Positions 1 to 9,728 of a DNA stretch of 64,000 nucleotides are shown here, piece by piece; position 1 is the first letter of the stretch, and every line of letters starts with the position of its first letter. The position numbers and the translations under genes were made by a program. This DNA is from Lachnospiraceae bacterium. GTDB taxonomy: Bacteria > Bacillota > Clostridia > Lachnospirales > Lachnospiraceae. Under the pieces are notes generated by a model. That model saw nothing but the letters and a program-made list of their open reading frames with translations, made no database searches and was not told the DNA's origin. Where the stretch lies: NCBI GenBank assembly GCA_017427775.1, contig JAFRSD010000019.1:1-64000 (forward strand). Reading direction: 5' to 3'.

Positions 1-136
1 CCCTGAAAGAATACATAGATTACTACAACAACGAGCGGATTCAGGCGAAAACAAAATGGATGCCCCCTGCAAGATACAGGGAAGCATCCATGTGTTTCGG
101 TTGATCATAGATAAAGTGTCCAGGATTCTGGGTACA
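1..136 (+). mobile_element. Right end of an IS3-family insertion sequence
   Basis: The window opens inside an insertion sequence. A transposase C-terminus is followed by the sequence ATAAAGTGTCCAGGATTCTG and then GGTACA at 111-136, which resembles the right terminal inverted repeat of IS3-family elements ending in CA. The left end lies outside the window, so neither the matching repeat nor a target-site duplication can be checked. The insertion sits about 30 bases beyond the stop of the prsA-like gene and does not appear to disrupt it. The exact end at 136 is an estimate. Confidence 0.7.
3..104 (+). CDS. IS3-family transposase OrfB, C-terminal fragment (cut by window edge)
   Basis: Frame 3 reads 33 residues to a TGA stop at 102-104 and contains YIDYYNNERIQAKTKWMPP, the hallmark C-terminus of the IS3/IS150 OrfB integrase (rve/DDE superfamily). 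This enzyme cuts and joins DNA during transposition. Only the tail after the catalytic core is visible, so nothing can be said about whether the element is intact. The fragment ends just before the presumed terminal inverted repeat, as expected for this family. Confidence 0.85.
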   Translation: MKEYIDYYNNERIQAKTKWMPPARYREASMCFG

Positions 137-168
137 TATCACCGCCTCCGGCTTTCTTATGTCCGTTA

Positions 169-1167
169 CTACATCGCGTTCCAAAGTGCTTCGTTGATCT
201 CAACCTTGGTGTCGGAACGCCATTTCTCGTATAATTCCTGAAAATACTCTTTACAGATCTTGGCGAAAGCCTCCTCTTCGGCCTTCTGCGTTTCCGCTTC
301 GTTGATCTTCTTTTTGCAGCAGAAGATATACAGGCCGTCGCTCGTTTCCACGATATCGCTGATAGCTCCTTCCGGAAGCGCAAACAGCTTATTTGTGATC
401 TCCCGGTCGAACGAATCGGGCCCGATGGTCATCTCAACGCCGGGCGCATCGGTCTTATTCTTCGCGAAATTATAGAAGTCCTCCGTTATGAGTGCCTGGC
501 TCAGAATAATCTTCATGTCTTCACGGAGCTCACGAAGGCTTTCACCGGTAACCTGTACCGGATTACCTTCGTTGTCGATATAAACCTTCTTCTTAAAGAG
601 ATAATAGAAATCAGCTCTTCTCGTTTCCTTCTCATCCGGCTTCGCCTCTACGTTCAGCGTAACCGTCTCATATACCTTCTTGGCAAGCACGTTGTCGGAA
701 TAAATGGAACGGACCAGTTCCTCGGTAATTCCGTACCGTTTCGCCGTCTCCTCGGTAATCCCGTTCAGGAAATCCTGCGTATAGTCGTTGACGTCGAGAA
801 CGTCGTCCGCGCCGAGCGCCACATCGAACTCGGCCGCCATCTTGCCGACCAGTTTGATGTAGATGATCTTCTCGAGTAGTTCATCCTTCATCAGCTCGGA
901 GTAGGTACGCCCGTCTCTCGTGAACCGGAAATCCCAGATGCCTTCGCCGTACAGCGTTTCCACCTCTTCACGCATGCTAAGAAGATAGATGTTGGCCTCC
1001 GCATAGCTGACCTCGGTTCCGCCGATCCGCATCACCACATCTTTGGTAAAGCCTTCGCTCGAAGGAAGATCCTTATCCCCGCTCTTGCGGTGTTTGCAAC
1101 CGGCCAGCAATCCTGCCGCCGTAATCGCGATCAACACCAGTGCGAGTACCCTTCGTATCTTTCTCAT
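169..1167 (-). CDS. PrsA/SurA-like peptidyl-prolyl isomerase lipoprotein
   Basis: This is a 332-aa predicted extracytoplasmic foldase. Residues 1-24 form a lipoprotein signal with basic N-terminus, hydrophobic core and lipobox LAGC (lipidated Cys24), so the protein should be anchored on the outer face of the membrane. The middle resembles a SurA/trigger-type chaperone helical domain. The C-terminal part, with phrases such as LFALPEGAISDIVETSDG, matches parvulin-type rotamase folds. The start overlaps the mfd stop by 4 bases (ATGA), which implies translational coupling, and pth-mfd-prsA is a common Clostridia order. Parvulin catalytic residues cannot be confirmed by eye, so chaperone activity without isomerase activity remains possible. 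Confidence 0.8.
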   Translation of the reverse strand: MRKIRRVLALVLIAITAAGLLAGCKHRKSGDKDLPSSEGFTKDVVMRIGGTEVSYAEANIYLLSMREEVETLYGEGIWDFRFTRDGRTYSELMKDELLEKIIYIKLVGKMAAEFDVALGADDVLDVNDYTQDFLNGITEETAKRYGITEELVRSIYSDNVLAKKVYETVTLNVEAKPDEKETRRADFYYLFKKKVYIDNEGNPVQVTGESLRELREDMKIILSQALITEDFYNFAKNKTDAPGVEMTIGPDSFDREITNKLFALPEGAISDIVETSDGLYIFCCKKKINEAETQKAEEEAFAKICKEYFQELYEKWRSDTKVEINEALWNAM

Positions 1168-4100
1168 ATGTCTCCTCCGTCTTCATCGATCAGGATCCGT
1201 TTCATGGTTTCCATAACCGAGATACATTCTTTGATCATACCGGCCGCGTCATTCTTCTCCTTCGAGATTGTATAGGTGAATGACGGACACGCGCCCGGCG
1301 TCATGGCAAGCTTTCGTCCGTATGCCTTCAGAAAATCAGGGATCTTCTCGACACGGATCTTGGCTTTCTTATACATTGTGAGGACGAGAAATCCTTTTTT
1401 CACCGTGACCTTTTCCGCATAGCAGCGGTGCGCGCACGACTTAAGAAGCGCGATATATAAAAGCAGATTCACGCAGTCCGGCAAGTCCCCGAAACGGTCG
1501 CACATTTCCTCCGCCATATCGTTCAGCTCTTCGTCCGTTTCGATGCAGGCAATCCGCTTGTACATATCCAGCTTCTGCATCTCGTTCCGGATGTAAACCG
1601 ACGGGATATAAGCGTCCAGATCCGCATCGATCGTCGTCTCAAAGGATTCCTCCTCGACTTCCTCCCCTTTCATAGAGCGTACCGCTTCTTTGAGCATTTT
1701 GCAATACAAATCGTATCCGACCGCTTCCATATGTCCGCTCTGCGCCGCGCCGAGAAGGTCACCGGCGCCCCGGATTTCCAGGTCTCTCATGGAAATCTTA
1801 ATGCCGGAACCGAGGTCCGAATATTCTCTTATAGCCGCCAGACGCTTCTCCGCGACTTCGGAAAGAATCTTGTCCTTCCGGTACAGAATAAAGGCATAAG
1901 CCGTCCGGCTCGAGCGTCCCACACGGCCCCGCAGCTGGTAAAGCTGCGACAGCCCGAAGCGGTCCGCGTCATCGATAATGATCGTATTCACGTTACTGAT
2001 ATCCATACCGGTCTCGATGATGGTTGTCGAAACAAGCACGTCAATATCGCCGTTAATGAATTCAAACATGACGTCTTCAAGCATCCGCTCGCTCATCTGT
2101 CCATGGGCAAATGACACATTTGCCCCCGGGCAAAGCTCCTGCAGCTTCGCGGTAATATCCTCGATCCCGTTGATGCGCGGAACGACATAGTATACCTGCC
2201 CGCCGCGGTTCAGCTCGCGGTTGATCGCTTCGCGGATCATTTCCTCGTTCCGTTCAAGGACAAATGTCTGAATCGGCTGACGGTCCCGCGGCGCTTCCTC
2301 GAGAATGCTCATATCGCGGATGCCGATCAGGCTCATGTGAAGCGTTCTCGGGATCGGCGTTGCGGTCAACGTAAGCGCGTCAACGTCTTTTCGCATCTGT
2401 TTGATCTTCTCTTTATGCGTTACGCCGAAGCGCTGCTCCTCGTCAACGATCAAAAGCCCGAGATTCTTGAACTGCACGTCTTTGCTTAAGATCCGGTGCG
2501 TTCCGATCAGAATGTCGACGCGACCCGTGCGCACCTTTTCGATAACCTTTTTCGACTCCGCGGGCGTACGGAACCGGCTCAGCAGTTCCACCGTAAAAGG
2601 GAAATCCCTGAGTCTTGTCGAAAACGTATTATAGTGCTGCTGCGCCAGGATGGTCGTCGGCACGAGTACCGCAACCTGCTTTCCGTCGGAAACCGCTTTA
2701 AACGCCGCACGGATCGCGATCTCGGTCTTTCCGAAGCCGACATCGCCGCAGATCAGGCGGTCCATGATCTTCGTGCTTTCCATGTCACGCTTTGTATCTT
2801 CGATCGCGTGAAGCTGGTCCTCGGTTTCTTCATACGGAAACAGTTCCTCAAACTCACGTTGCCATACCGTATCCGCACTGTAGGCGTGTCCCGGACGTTC
2901 CTGCCGGATCGCGTAAAGATTGATCAGGTCCTGCGCGATATCCTTTACCGCGCGTGATACACGCGACTTGGTCGTCTTCCATTCCGACCCGTTCAGTTTG
3001 CTGAGCTTCGGCTTGCGTGCCGCATCGCTGTCCGCGTACTTCTGAAGGACATCCAGACCTGTCGCCGGCACATAAAGTACGCCGCCGTCCCCGTATTCCA
3101 GTTTGATATAGTCTTTTACGACACGGTTGGTCGTAATCTGCTCAATTCCTTTGTAGACGGCGATTCCGTGATTCTCATGCACCACGTAGTCACCGCTTGA
3201 CAATTCACTCAGCGCATTGACCCTGGCGCCCGTATAAGGGCTCTTCTTGGCCTTCTTCTTGCGCTCCCGTCCGAAGATATCGCTCTCGTCAATGACAACG
3301 AACTTCAGCGCCGGATACTCGAATCCCTGATGCAGGTTTCCGTAGATCACCATAACTTCACGGGGTCCGACAACGCGCTCCTCATCCTCACTGAAGAACG
3401 CGCTCATTTCATATTCGCGGAGATTTTCCGCCATTCTTGCGGCACGCGTATGAGACCCGCACACGATCAACACACGATAGCCGTTCTTCCGGTAGTTGGT
3501 AAGGTCATGCACAAGCGTTTCAAAATGCTGGTTGTAGGATACGACCGGGCGGGCAAATACGTCAAAACTCGCCTCTTTCTTCCAATCCGCGGGAATTCCC
3601 GCAAGCGTCGTAAGAAGTACCGTCCTGCGCTTCGTAAACTGCGCAAGAATCTTGTTGTAGGCGAAGATCGCGTCGGTCTGCCCCGGAAGGATATATCCTT
3701 TCGAAAGACGCCCCTCCATGCTTTCCGCGAATTCCTTCGCGCCTGCCTCCGCCGCGGCCTCGATACGGCTCGGCTCATCCATTACAAAGAGCGTCGTATC
3801 ATCCGGAAAATACGAAAGAAAACTTACCGTTTCCTTCCGAAAATATGTCACATACGAATCCAGATTGGTCGCGTTCTTCAGGTAACGGACATTATCGCGG
3901 AATTCTTCCGCTGTTCTGCGGATCAGCGCCGCTTCCTCGGTCTGAAGGCTGTCATAAAACTTCTTTCCGACCGCATCGGCTTCCTTTTCTATCTTCCTGA
4001 GACCGGCCTCCAGCTCGTCCTCTCCGAAGATGTACTCCATCGCCGGATAGATGACCAGCTCGTCCGCATTTTCAATCGAACGCTGGCTTGACACGTCGAA

Positions 4101-4712
4101 ACTGCGGATGGAATCGATATCATCTCCCCAATACTCGATACGGTAGGGGTTCTCTTCACTCAGCGGGAAGACATCGAGAATACCTCCTCGGACCGCGAAT
4201 TCGCCGGGGTTCTCCACCTGCGCCTGCTTCTGATAGCCGAGTACGACAAGCCTCTCGCAGAATTCCGTCAGCGTGATTGTGCTGTCCATCCGCACGCGGA
4301 TGACCGCATTCTGAATCTCCTCTATCGGCAGCAGCCGGTCCAGAAGCCCCTGAATGCTTGTGATAACCGTACATGGCTCTCCCTCGGCAAGCTTACGGAT
4401 GACACGCATCCGTTCCTTTACAATCGCATTTCCGCGCACGTCGGCATTATAAAAAATGACGTCTTTTGCGGGATAAATGCAAACATTCCGGTCATATAAG
4501 CTGATATCCTCCGCCATTTCCTTGCCGCGGATCTCACTCGCCGTGATCACAAGGCGGACCGGATAATCCTGTCCCAAAGCACTTACGAAATGACTTTTCT
4601 GCACAGAAGTACACCCCGATACCTGTACCGGGGCTTTTTTACGCATTAGAAATTCTCTCGCCGCACAGAACTCTCGGTCCTCGGTAAGCGGCTCCAAAAA
4701 GGTTTTTCTCAT
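1164..4712 (-). CDS. mfd: Transcription-repair coupling factor Mfd
   Basis: Mfd (1182 aa, normal family length) removes RNA polymerase stalled at DNA lesions and recruits UvrA for strand-specific repair. The order is as expected: a UvrB-like N-terminal module, the RNA-polymerase interaction/CarD-like domain ([19 protein letters not shown]), superfamily 2 helicase motifs with Walker [10 protein letters not shown], the DEEQRFG box, TATPIPRTL, and the Q/R-rich motif VI region QLRGRVGRS, followed by the TRCF C-terminal domain. A GGAG ribosome binding site precedes the ATG. The gene lies between pth and the prsA-like gene, with a 4-base overlap into the latter. Confidence 0.98.
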   Translation of the reverse strand: MRKTFLEPLTEDREFCAAREFLMRKKAPVQVSGCTSVQKSHFVSALGQDYPVRLVITASEIRGKEMAEDISLYDRNVCIYPAKDVIFYNADVRGNAIVKERMRVIRKLAEGEPCTVITSIQGLLDRLLPIEEIQNAVIRVRMDSTITLTEFCERLVVLGYQKQAQVENPGEFAVRGGILDVFPLSEENPYRIEYWGDDIDSIRSFDVSSQRSIENADELVIYPAMEYIFGEDELEAGLRKIEKEADAVGKKFYDSLQTEEAALIRRTAEEFRDNVRYLKNATNLDSYVTYFRKETVSFLSYFPDDTTLFVMDEPSRIEAAAEAGAKEFAESMEGRLSKGYILPGQTDAIFAYNKILAQFTKRRTVLLTTLAGIPADWKKEASFDVFARPVVSYNQHFETLVHDLTNYRKNGYRVLIVCGSHTRAARMAENLREYEMSAFFSEDEERVVGPREVMVIYGNLHQGFEYPALKFVVIDESDIFGRERKKKAKKSPYTGARVNALSELSSGDYVVHENHGIAVYKGIEQITTNRVVKDYIKLEYGDGGVLYVPATGLDVLQKYADSDAARKPKLSKLNGSEWKTTKSRVSRAVKDIAQDLINLYAIRQERPGHAYSADTVWQREFEELFPYEETEDQLHAIEDTKRDMESTKIMDRLICGDVGFGKTEIAIRAAFKAVSDGKQVAVLVPTTILAQQHYNTFSTRLRDFPFTVELLSRFRTPAESKKVIEKVRTGRVDILIGTHRILSKDVQFKNLGLLIVDEEQRFGVTHKEKIKQMRKDVDALTLTATPIPRTLHMSLIGIRDMSILEEAPRDRQPIQTFVLERNEEMIREAINRELNRGGQVYYVVPRINGIEDITAKLQELCPGANVSFAHGQMSERMLEDVMFEFINGDIDVLVSTTIIETGMDISNVNTIIIDDADRFGLSQLYQLRGRVGRSSRTAYAFILYRKDKILSEVAEKRLAAIREYSDLGSGIKISMRDLEIRGAGDLLGAAQSGHMEAVGYDLYCKMLKEAVRSMKGEEVEEESFETTIDADLDAYIPSVYIRNEMQKLDMYKRIACIETDEELNDMAEEMCDRFGDLPDCVNLLLYIALLKSCAHRCYAEKVTVKKGFLVLTMYKKAKIRVEKIPDFLKAYGRKLAMTPGACPSFTYTISKEKNDAAGMIKECISVMETMKRILIDEDGGDI

Positions 4713-4759
4713 ATCACTCCGTCAATGGAATTCCTCGCTTTAAGGAATGGTTTCGGGGG

Positions 4760-5317
4760 TCAGTTATACTTATTCATGGCGGCTTCCGCGCCTTCCGTGA
4801 GGTAAACCGGGATTTCCTCGGTAACCTTCTTCATGGCTTCGCGGATCACCGGTTCCGTTTCCTTCGGAAAATGTGCCAGCACATGGTCCGCAAGATCCCA
4901 TCCGAACGGCTTCTCGCCGACACCGATCCGGAGTCTCGGAAATACGCTCGTACCGATGTGCGCGATGATACTCTTTAAGCCGTTATGTCCGCCTGCGCTT
5001 CCCTTCACGCGAAGCCTTAACTTCCCGGGCTCTAACGAAATATCATCGCAGATGACAAGGATATCCTCCGCGGGGATCTTATAAAAGTCCATATAGGCAC
5101 GAACGCATTCGCCACTGTTGTTCATAAACGTCTGCGGTTGCACGAGGATCACTCTCTGTCCCGCGATCATACCGCGTCCCGAAACGCCCTTCAGTTCCTT
5201 ACAGGTCAGATTGATCCCGAACGCGTCCGAAAGCGCCGTTACGGCGTCAAATCCGACGTTATGCCGGGTTCCGGCGTATTTGTTCCCGGGATTCCCGAGG
5301 CCGATGATTAAGAACAT
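4760..5317 (-). CDS. pth: Peptidyl-tRNA hydrolase
   Basis: Pth cleaves peptidyl-tRNA released during abortive translation and recycles the tRNA. The N-terminal GLGNPGNKYAGTRHNVGFDA is the family signature and includes the conserved Asn and catalytic His. GSAGGHNGLKSI and RLRIGVG follow in the usual order. The start was set at the ATG giving MFLIIGLGNPG, with AAGGAGAG about 9 bases upstream, for 185 aa, the standard length. An in-frame ATG 60 bases upstream also has a Shine-Dalgarno-like sequence but would add an unusual basic N-terminus. The stop lies 47 bases before mfd, so co-transcription is likely. Confidence 0.95.
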   Translation of the reverse strand: MFLIIGLGNPGNKYAGTRHNVGFDAVTALSDAFGINLTCKELKGVSGRGMIAGQRVILVQPQTFMNNSGECVRAYMDFYKIPAEDILVICDDISLEPGKLRLRVKGSAGGHNGLKSIIAHIGTSVFPRLRIGVGEKPFGWDLADHVLAHFPKETEPVIREAMKKVTEEIPVYLTEGAEAAMNKYN

Positions 5318-5412
5318 CTTTCCGTTCTCTCCTTCCCAAGATGCGGTTTTCTTTCGGTTTCTGCGGAATAAGCACATCCTGCGGTCATCCTTCCTGCATC
5401 ATTTCTCTATGT

Positions 5413-7842
5413 TCAGCAATGAAATACTTCTCTTGCGATATCTACGGTCGCCTTCGCGTCGGAACCGTAATAGTCCGCTCCGATGCGCTCCGCATAATCC
5501 GGCGTCAGCACGGCGCCGCCGACAACGGTTTTGCAGTTCAGTCCCGCTTCCTTCAGCGCGCGGATCGTCTCCTCCATGCTGCCGAGCGTCGTTGTCATCA
5601 AAGCGCTCAGTCCGACAAGCGGGGCACCGGTCTCCTTTGCCGCCTGCACGACAACCTGCGGGTCCACATCGCGGCCGAGATCCCGTACCGTAAATCCGTA
5701 GTTTTCAAGAAGCATCTTAACGATGTTCTTGCCGATATCATGGATATCACCCTTGACGGTCGCGAGCACGATCGTTCCTTTGCTGACCTGCTCCTGACCG
5801 GTTTTCGCCATATGCTCTTTCACGCGGCCGAATACGCCCTGTACAACCGACGCGGAGAGCATCAGTTGCGGAAGGAATATTCTTCCCTTCTCAAAGCCCG
5901 CACCGACCGTGTCGAGTGCCGGGATCAATACGCCGTTGACCATCGCCATCGGGTCGCCTTCTTCGAGCAGTTCTCCGGCAAGCAGTTCGCCGCGTTCCGC
6001 ACGGCCCGTAAGAACCGCCGCGTACAGCTCCGCCGCTTTGTCTCCGAGCTCCGCGCGGATCTTCGCCTCGGTTTCGTCCGCAACCGAACCGGCCGGCGTT
6101 GTGGCGCCGGGCTTCGCGTCCGCTTTGGCCGGAACAAAGTCCTTATAAGCTTCCGTATATGCAATCGCATGCTTGTCAAGATTCATCAGAAGACGGTACG
6201 CGCGAAGTGCTCCCATCATGGCTTCCGAGTTCGGATTCATGATCGGAAGCGTCAAGCCGTTCTGAAGCGCCATTGTCAGAAACGTACTGTTTACAAGTTC
6301 ACGGTTCGGCAGTCCGAAGCTGATGTTCGATACGCCGAGGACCGCGCCCGTCTTTAGACGGTCATGAACCATGGCAAGCGCCTTAAGCGTCTCGGCAACC
6401 GCTGCCTGCTCCGCACTCGCGGTGAGCGTCAGGCAGTCGATCTGGATATCATTCCGTTTGATCCCGAGCGCTTCCGCGCGGTTCACGATCCGTTCCGCGA
6501 TAGCAAACCGTCCCTCCGCCTCCGTCGGGATTCCGCCCTCGTCAAGCGTCAGGCCGACAACCGCGGCACCGTACCGCTTTACGATCGGCAGGATGGAGGA
6601 AAGGCTCTTCTCCTCGCCGTTTACGCTGTTGACTAGCGCACGGCCGTTATAGATCCGAAGTGCCGCTTCGACGACCTCGGGTTTATTCGAGTCAATCTGC
6701 AGGGGAACATTGACGATCGCCTGCAGTTCCCTGATCACGCGAACCATCATTTCCTTCTCGTCCACGCCGGGAAGACCCACATTGACGTCAAGGATGTCCG
6801 CACCCGCGTCAACCTGGGAAATGGCCTGGGAAAGAATATAGTCCATATCTCCGTTCAGCAGAGCCTCTTTGAAACGCTTCTTGCCGGTCGGATTGATCCG
6901 CTCGCCGATGACTCTCGGCTCGGAGAACCATACCGCGTCCGTCGAAGAACAGATTCCGGTCACTTTTCGCTTCTCCGGAAGGTCCGTCCGCTTCTCCTCT
7001 TCGGCAAATGCAACTGCCTTCCGCTTCAAAGCGGTGATATATTCGGGGGTTGTTCCGCAGCATCCGCCGGCAGCGATCAGCCCGTACGGAAGCAGTTCCC
7101 CGATACAGTCGGCGAACTCCTCTGCGGAAACGTTATATTGATTGGTTACCGGATCGGGAAGCCCTGCGTTTGGCTTTAGCACGATCGGCAGCTCCGTCAG
7201 TTCATAAAGCTTCTTCACCATCGGCGAAAGCTCCGCCGGTCCGAGCGAACAGTTGAATCCGATCGCGTCCGCGCCGAGTCCCGAAAGGGTAAGTGCCATA
7301 CATTCAATGCTTGTGCCGGTGAACGTACGTCCGTTCGCCTCAAAACTCATCGTTACATAAACCGGCTTATCGGAGTTCTCCTTTGCAGCAAGAAGCGCGG
7401 CCTTCGCCTCATACAGGTCGGTCATCGTCTCGATGACGATCAGATCGGCATCCTTTCCCGCGACAACCTGCTCGCGGAACAGTTCATAGGCATCCTCAAA
7501 CGCCAGATCTCCGAGCGGAGACAGCAGTTTACCGATCGGTCCGATATCAAGCGCCACCCTGCTTCCGGGGTATTTCTCGCAGGCTTTCCGCGCATTGGCG
7601 ACACCTGCCGAGATCAGTTCCGTAACCGAATATCCCGCATCCCGCATCTTATAGCTGTTCGCGCCGAAGGTGTTCGTATAAACGACATCCGAACCGGCCG
7701 CAAGATAACTTGCGTGAACGCTCGTTACCTTTTCCGGCTCCGTGATGTTCCACACCTCGGGAATACCGCCAAGCGGGAGGCCCATTGCCTGAAGCCTCGT
7801 TCCCATCGCTCCGTCTAGTATTGTGATTCTGTTATTCTTCAT
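5413..7842 (-). CDS. metH: Cobalamin-dependent methionine synthase, short form without reactivation domain
   Basis: This 809-aa enzyme transfers a methyl group from methyltetrahydrofolate through cobalamin to homocysteine. The N-terminal homocysteine methyltransferase barrel has the zinc cysteines in FNCSLGP and GGCCGTTP. A pterin-binding barrel (from about residue 300, INPTGKKRFKEA) follows, then the cobalamin cap and Rossmann B12 domain with the cobalt-ligand motif DIHDIG near residues 699-704. It stops right after the B12 domain, whereas long MetH proteins continue into a SAM-binding reactivation domain. That domain is encoded by the next gene upstream (7887-8618), so the synthase is split over two polypeptides. 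metF is the first gene of the set. Confidence 0.95.
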   Translation of the reverse strand: MKNNRITILDGAMGTRLQAMGLPLGGIPEVWNITEPEKVTSVHASYLAAGSDVVYTNTFGANSYKMRDAGYSVTELISAGVANARKACEKYPGSRVALDIGPIGKLLSPLGDLAFEDAYELFREQVVAGKDADLIVIETMTDLYEAKAALLAAKENSDKPVYVTMSFEANGRTFTGTSIECMALTLSGLGADAIGFNCSLGPAELSPMVKKLYELTELPIVLKPNAGLPDPVTNQYNVSAEEFADCIGELLPYGLIAAGGCCGTTPEYITALKRKAVAFAEEEKRTDLPEKRKVTGICSSTDAVWFSEPRVIGERINPTGKKRFKEALLNGDMDYILSQAISQVDAGADILDVNVGLPGVDEKEMMVRVIRELQAIVNVPLQIDSNKPEVVEAALRIYNGRALVNSVNGEEKSLSSILPIVKRYGAAVVGLTLDEGGIPTEAEGRFAIAERIVNRAEALGIKRNDIQIDCLTLTASAEQAAVAETLKALAMVHDRLKTGAVLGVSNISFGLPNRELVNSTFLTMALQNGLTLPIMNPNSEAMMGALRAYRLLMNLDKHAIAYTEAYKDFVPAKADAKPGATTPAGSVADETEAKIRAELGDKAAELYAAVLTGRAERGELLAGELLEEGDPMAMVNGVLIPALDTVGAGFEKGRIFLPQLMLSASVVQGVFGRVKEHMAKTGQEQVSKGTIVLATVKGDIHDIGKNIVKMLLENYGFTVRDLGRDVDPQVVVQAAKETGAPLVGLSALMTTTLGSMEETIRALKEAGLNCKTVVGGAVLTPDYAERIGADYYGSDAKATVDIAREVFHC

Positions 7843-7886
7843 GAAAAACTCCGTAAATGTCCTGCGTGATCCGCCGGGATTCTCTG

Positions 7887-8618
7887 CTAGTTGTCGTTTT
7901 TATGGCATTTGGCGGCAAATGCGCATCCCGCGCACGCCTCTTTGCTGCAGTCGCCTACACTCAGCTCGGCATTCAAGCTGACATTGCCTGCGGCAAGATC
8001 TTTCAGGCGGCTACGCTCTTCCTCTTCCCGGATATTGCGAAGTCCGATGATCGCCGTAACCGATTTTAACGGTGTCAGCATATTGCCTTCCGTCACGTTA
8101 AGGCCGATCCGCTTGCCCGCGGAAAGCGTTTCAAGGAGCTTTCCCTGTATCGCCAGCGGCAGGTCGCCGTAGCCCGGCGAATAGCGCATCGTCTGCTTCA
8201 TATCGGGGAACTGTAACGCAAGTTCTTCCTGAAAATCGTTGCAGATCTGCTCGATTGCGGCACCCGCCATCGCGTCGGTCAGGATTGCTTTCGGCATATT
8301 TCCGACCTGCAGCTTCCGCATCAGCATATCCACGCCGCTTCCGAGCGTTGCGGCAAATACGACCGCCTTCCCGCAGCCGCTTAACAGCTTTACGATATCC
8401 TTTCCCGTCAGCTCGAGGTCGCATTCCGAAAGAACAACCCGTTCCTCCGAGCAGATTTCAATATCGAATATCCCGTAGCAGAAGGACGGATGGCACGCTT
8501 CCTGCAGAGGACCTTCGCATTCGTCCATCAGGTTCAGGATGACCGGATCGGGCTCGTTCTTGCCGTAACCGAGGTAAAGGGCGGCTTCTTTTTTATTGAT
8601 GGGTTTCAGTGTTACCAT
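7887..8618 (-). CDS. Stand-alone MetH reactivation-domain protein with 4-Cys tail
   Basis: The 243-aa protein matches the MetH activation domain: RYSPGYGDLPLAIQ carries the SAM-binding R-x-x-x-G-Y pattern, and TPLKSVTAIIGL is the other conserved block. In long MetH this domain uses SAM and an electron donor to rescue cob(II)alamin. Here it is a separate gene, 44 bases upstream of a metH lacking the domain and 10 bases after metF. The C-terminus adds C-x4-C-x2-C-x5-C (residues about 226-240, CSKEACAGCAFAAKC), which could bind an Fe-S cluster or zinc. The cluster idea is inference; the split arrangement is seen directly. Ribosome binding site AAAGGGG precedes the ATG. Confidence 0.88.
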   Translation of the reverse strand: MVTLKPINKKEAALYLGYGKNEPDPVILNLMDECEGPLQEACHPSFCYGIFDIEICSEERVVLSECDLELTGKDIVKLLSGCGKAVVFAATLGSGVDMLMRKLQVGNMPKAILTDAMAGAAIEQICNDFQEELALQFPDMKQTMRYSPGYGDLPLAIQGKLLETLSAGKRIGLNVTEGNMLTPLKSVTAIIGLRNIREEEERSRLKDLAAGNVSLNAELSVGDCSKEACAGCAFAAKCHKNDN

Positions 8619-8628
8619 TTTTCCCCTT

Positions 8629-9507
8629 TCATCGGCCCGGATTCAGAAGCGGGGCAACCGCTTCGGTAATTCTCTTCGCCACATACGGGCTGTTCATCGT
8701 ATAAAGATGGATTCCTTCCACGCCGCGGCTCACAAGATCGATGATCTGATCGATCGCATAAGCGATGCCGGCTTCCCGGAGGGCGTCCGGATAGTTTTCG
8801 TAACGTGCCATGGTGCGGGTGAATTTGGCCGGAAGGCTCGCACCGCACATCATAACCATACGTTCGATCGAGGCCTTGCTCGTACAGGGCATGATTCCCG
8901 CTTCGATCGGGACATTTATGCCTGCCTTGCGGGCTTTCTCCAGAAAGCGGAGATACACGTCGTTATCAAAAAAGAGCTGGGAAAGCAGGTGCGTCGCACC
9001 GGCATCCACCTTCTTTTTCAGATTGTCAATATCTTCATCGAGGCTCTTCGCTTCGAGATGGCCTTCCGGATAGCACGCTCCCATAATATGGAAGTCACCC
9101 TTTGTCCGAAGGTAGGCGATCAGGTCGGACGCATGCGGAAAATCCTTCTGGGGCTCGCGAACCGCATTCGGATTGCGGTCTCCGCGAAGCGCCAGAATGT
9201 TCCGGATGTTTCTTTCCTTCAACTGGTCGCAGATCAGGTCGATATCCTCTTTCGTGTTATAGAGGCAGGTCAAATGAACCGCCGACTCCGTGCCGTATTT
9301 TTCCTTGATGATCTGGGCGATATCGGCCGTCTTCGTATCGGCCGCGCTTCCGCCCGCGCCATACGTCACGCTGATAAAGTCGGGATGCAGCTCCTGCATT
9401 CCGTCCAGTGTTTTATAAATCGTGTCGATCGGCATATCCCGCTTCGGAGGGAAAATCTCAAAAGTGAATGCCGTTCTTCCGTTTTTCATGATCTCGCTTA
9501 ATTCCAT
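8629..9507 (-). CDS. metF: Methylenetetrahydrofolate reductase
   Basis: MetF reduces 5,10-methylene-THF to 5-methyl-THF, the methyl donor for MetH. The protein (292 aa from the chosen ATG) has the TIM-barrel signature FTFEIFPPK with the catalytic Glu, FISVTYGAGGS, LALRGDRNP for FAD/folate contact, and AGIMPCTSKASIERM. An in-frame TTG two codons upstream is possible. It is the first gene of the metF - reactivation protein - metH run, so all three methyl-transfer steps are probably expressed together. A sigma-A-like promoter lies just upstream at 9541-9569. Confidence 0.95.
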   Translation of the reverse strand: MELSEIMKNGRTAFTFEIFPPKRDMPIDTIYKTLDGMQELHPDFISVTYGAGGSAADTKTADIAQIIKEKYGTESAVHLTCLYNTKEDIDLICDQLKERNIRNILALRGDRNPNAVREPQKDFPHASDLIAYLRTKGDFHIMGACYPEGHLEAKSLDEDIDNLKKKVDAGATHLLSQLFFDNDVYLRFLEKARKAGINVPIEAGIMPCTSKASIERMVMMCGASLPAKFTRTMARYENYPDALREAGIAYAIDQIIDLVSRGVEGIHLYTMNSPYVAKRITEAVAPLLNPGR

Positions 9508-9540
9508 AACCAATACCCCGTTCCGATTACTTCACAACAA

Positions 9541-9569
9541 AATCTACTATGCCCACCCCGAAAAGTCAA
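9541..9569 (-). promoter_or_regulatory. Predicted promoter of the metF-metH operon
   Basis: On the minus strand TTGACT (9564-9569) is separated by 17 bases from TAGATT (9541-9546), about 35 bases before the metF start. No SAM riboswitch or T-box was recognised in the 215-base gap. A perfect palindrome TTTGGCGCCAAA lies upstream of the -35 at 9593-9604 and could be an operator. Confidence 0.5.
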
Positions 9570-9728
9570 CCGAAACCCTCCCCGGAGCTTGTTTTGGCGC
9601 CAAATTACACATAAAAACCACAATTCTTCCAAAATTCGTTCTTTTTCAAATGGTAATATGAGGCCATAAAACCAGAAACCTTCCGGACGTGTGCCGGATT
9701 TACCGCATAATCAAAATGGAGAAACGAT

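Noticed and set aside
3330-4091. Plus-strand open frames within mfd
   Set aside because: Arg/His-rich codon shadows of a well-conserved gene.
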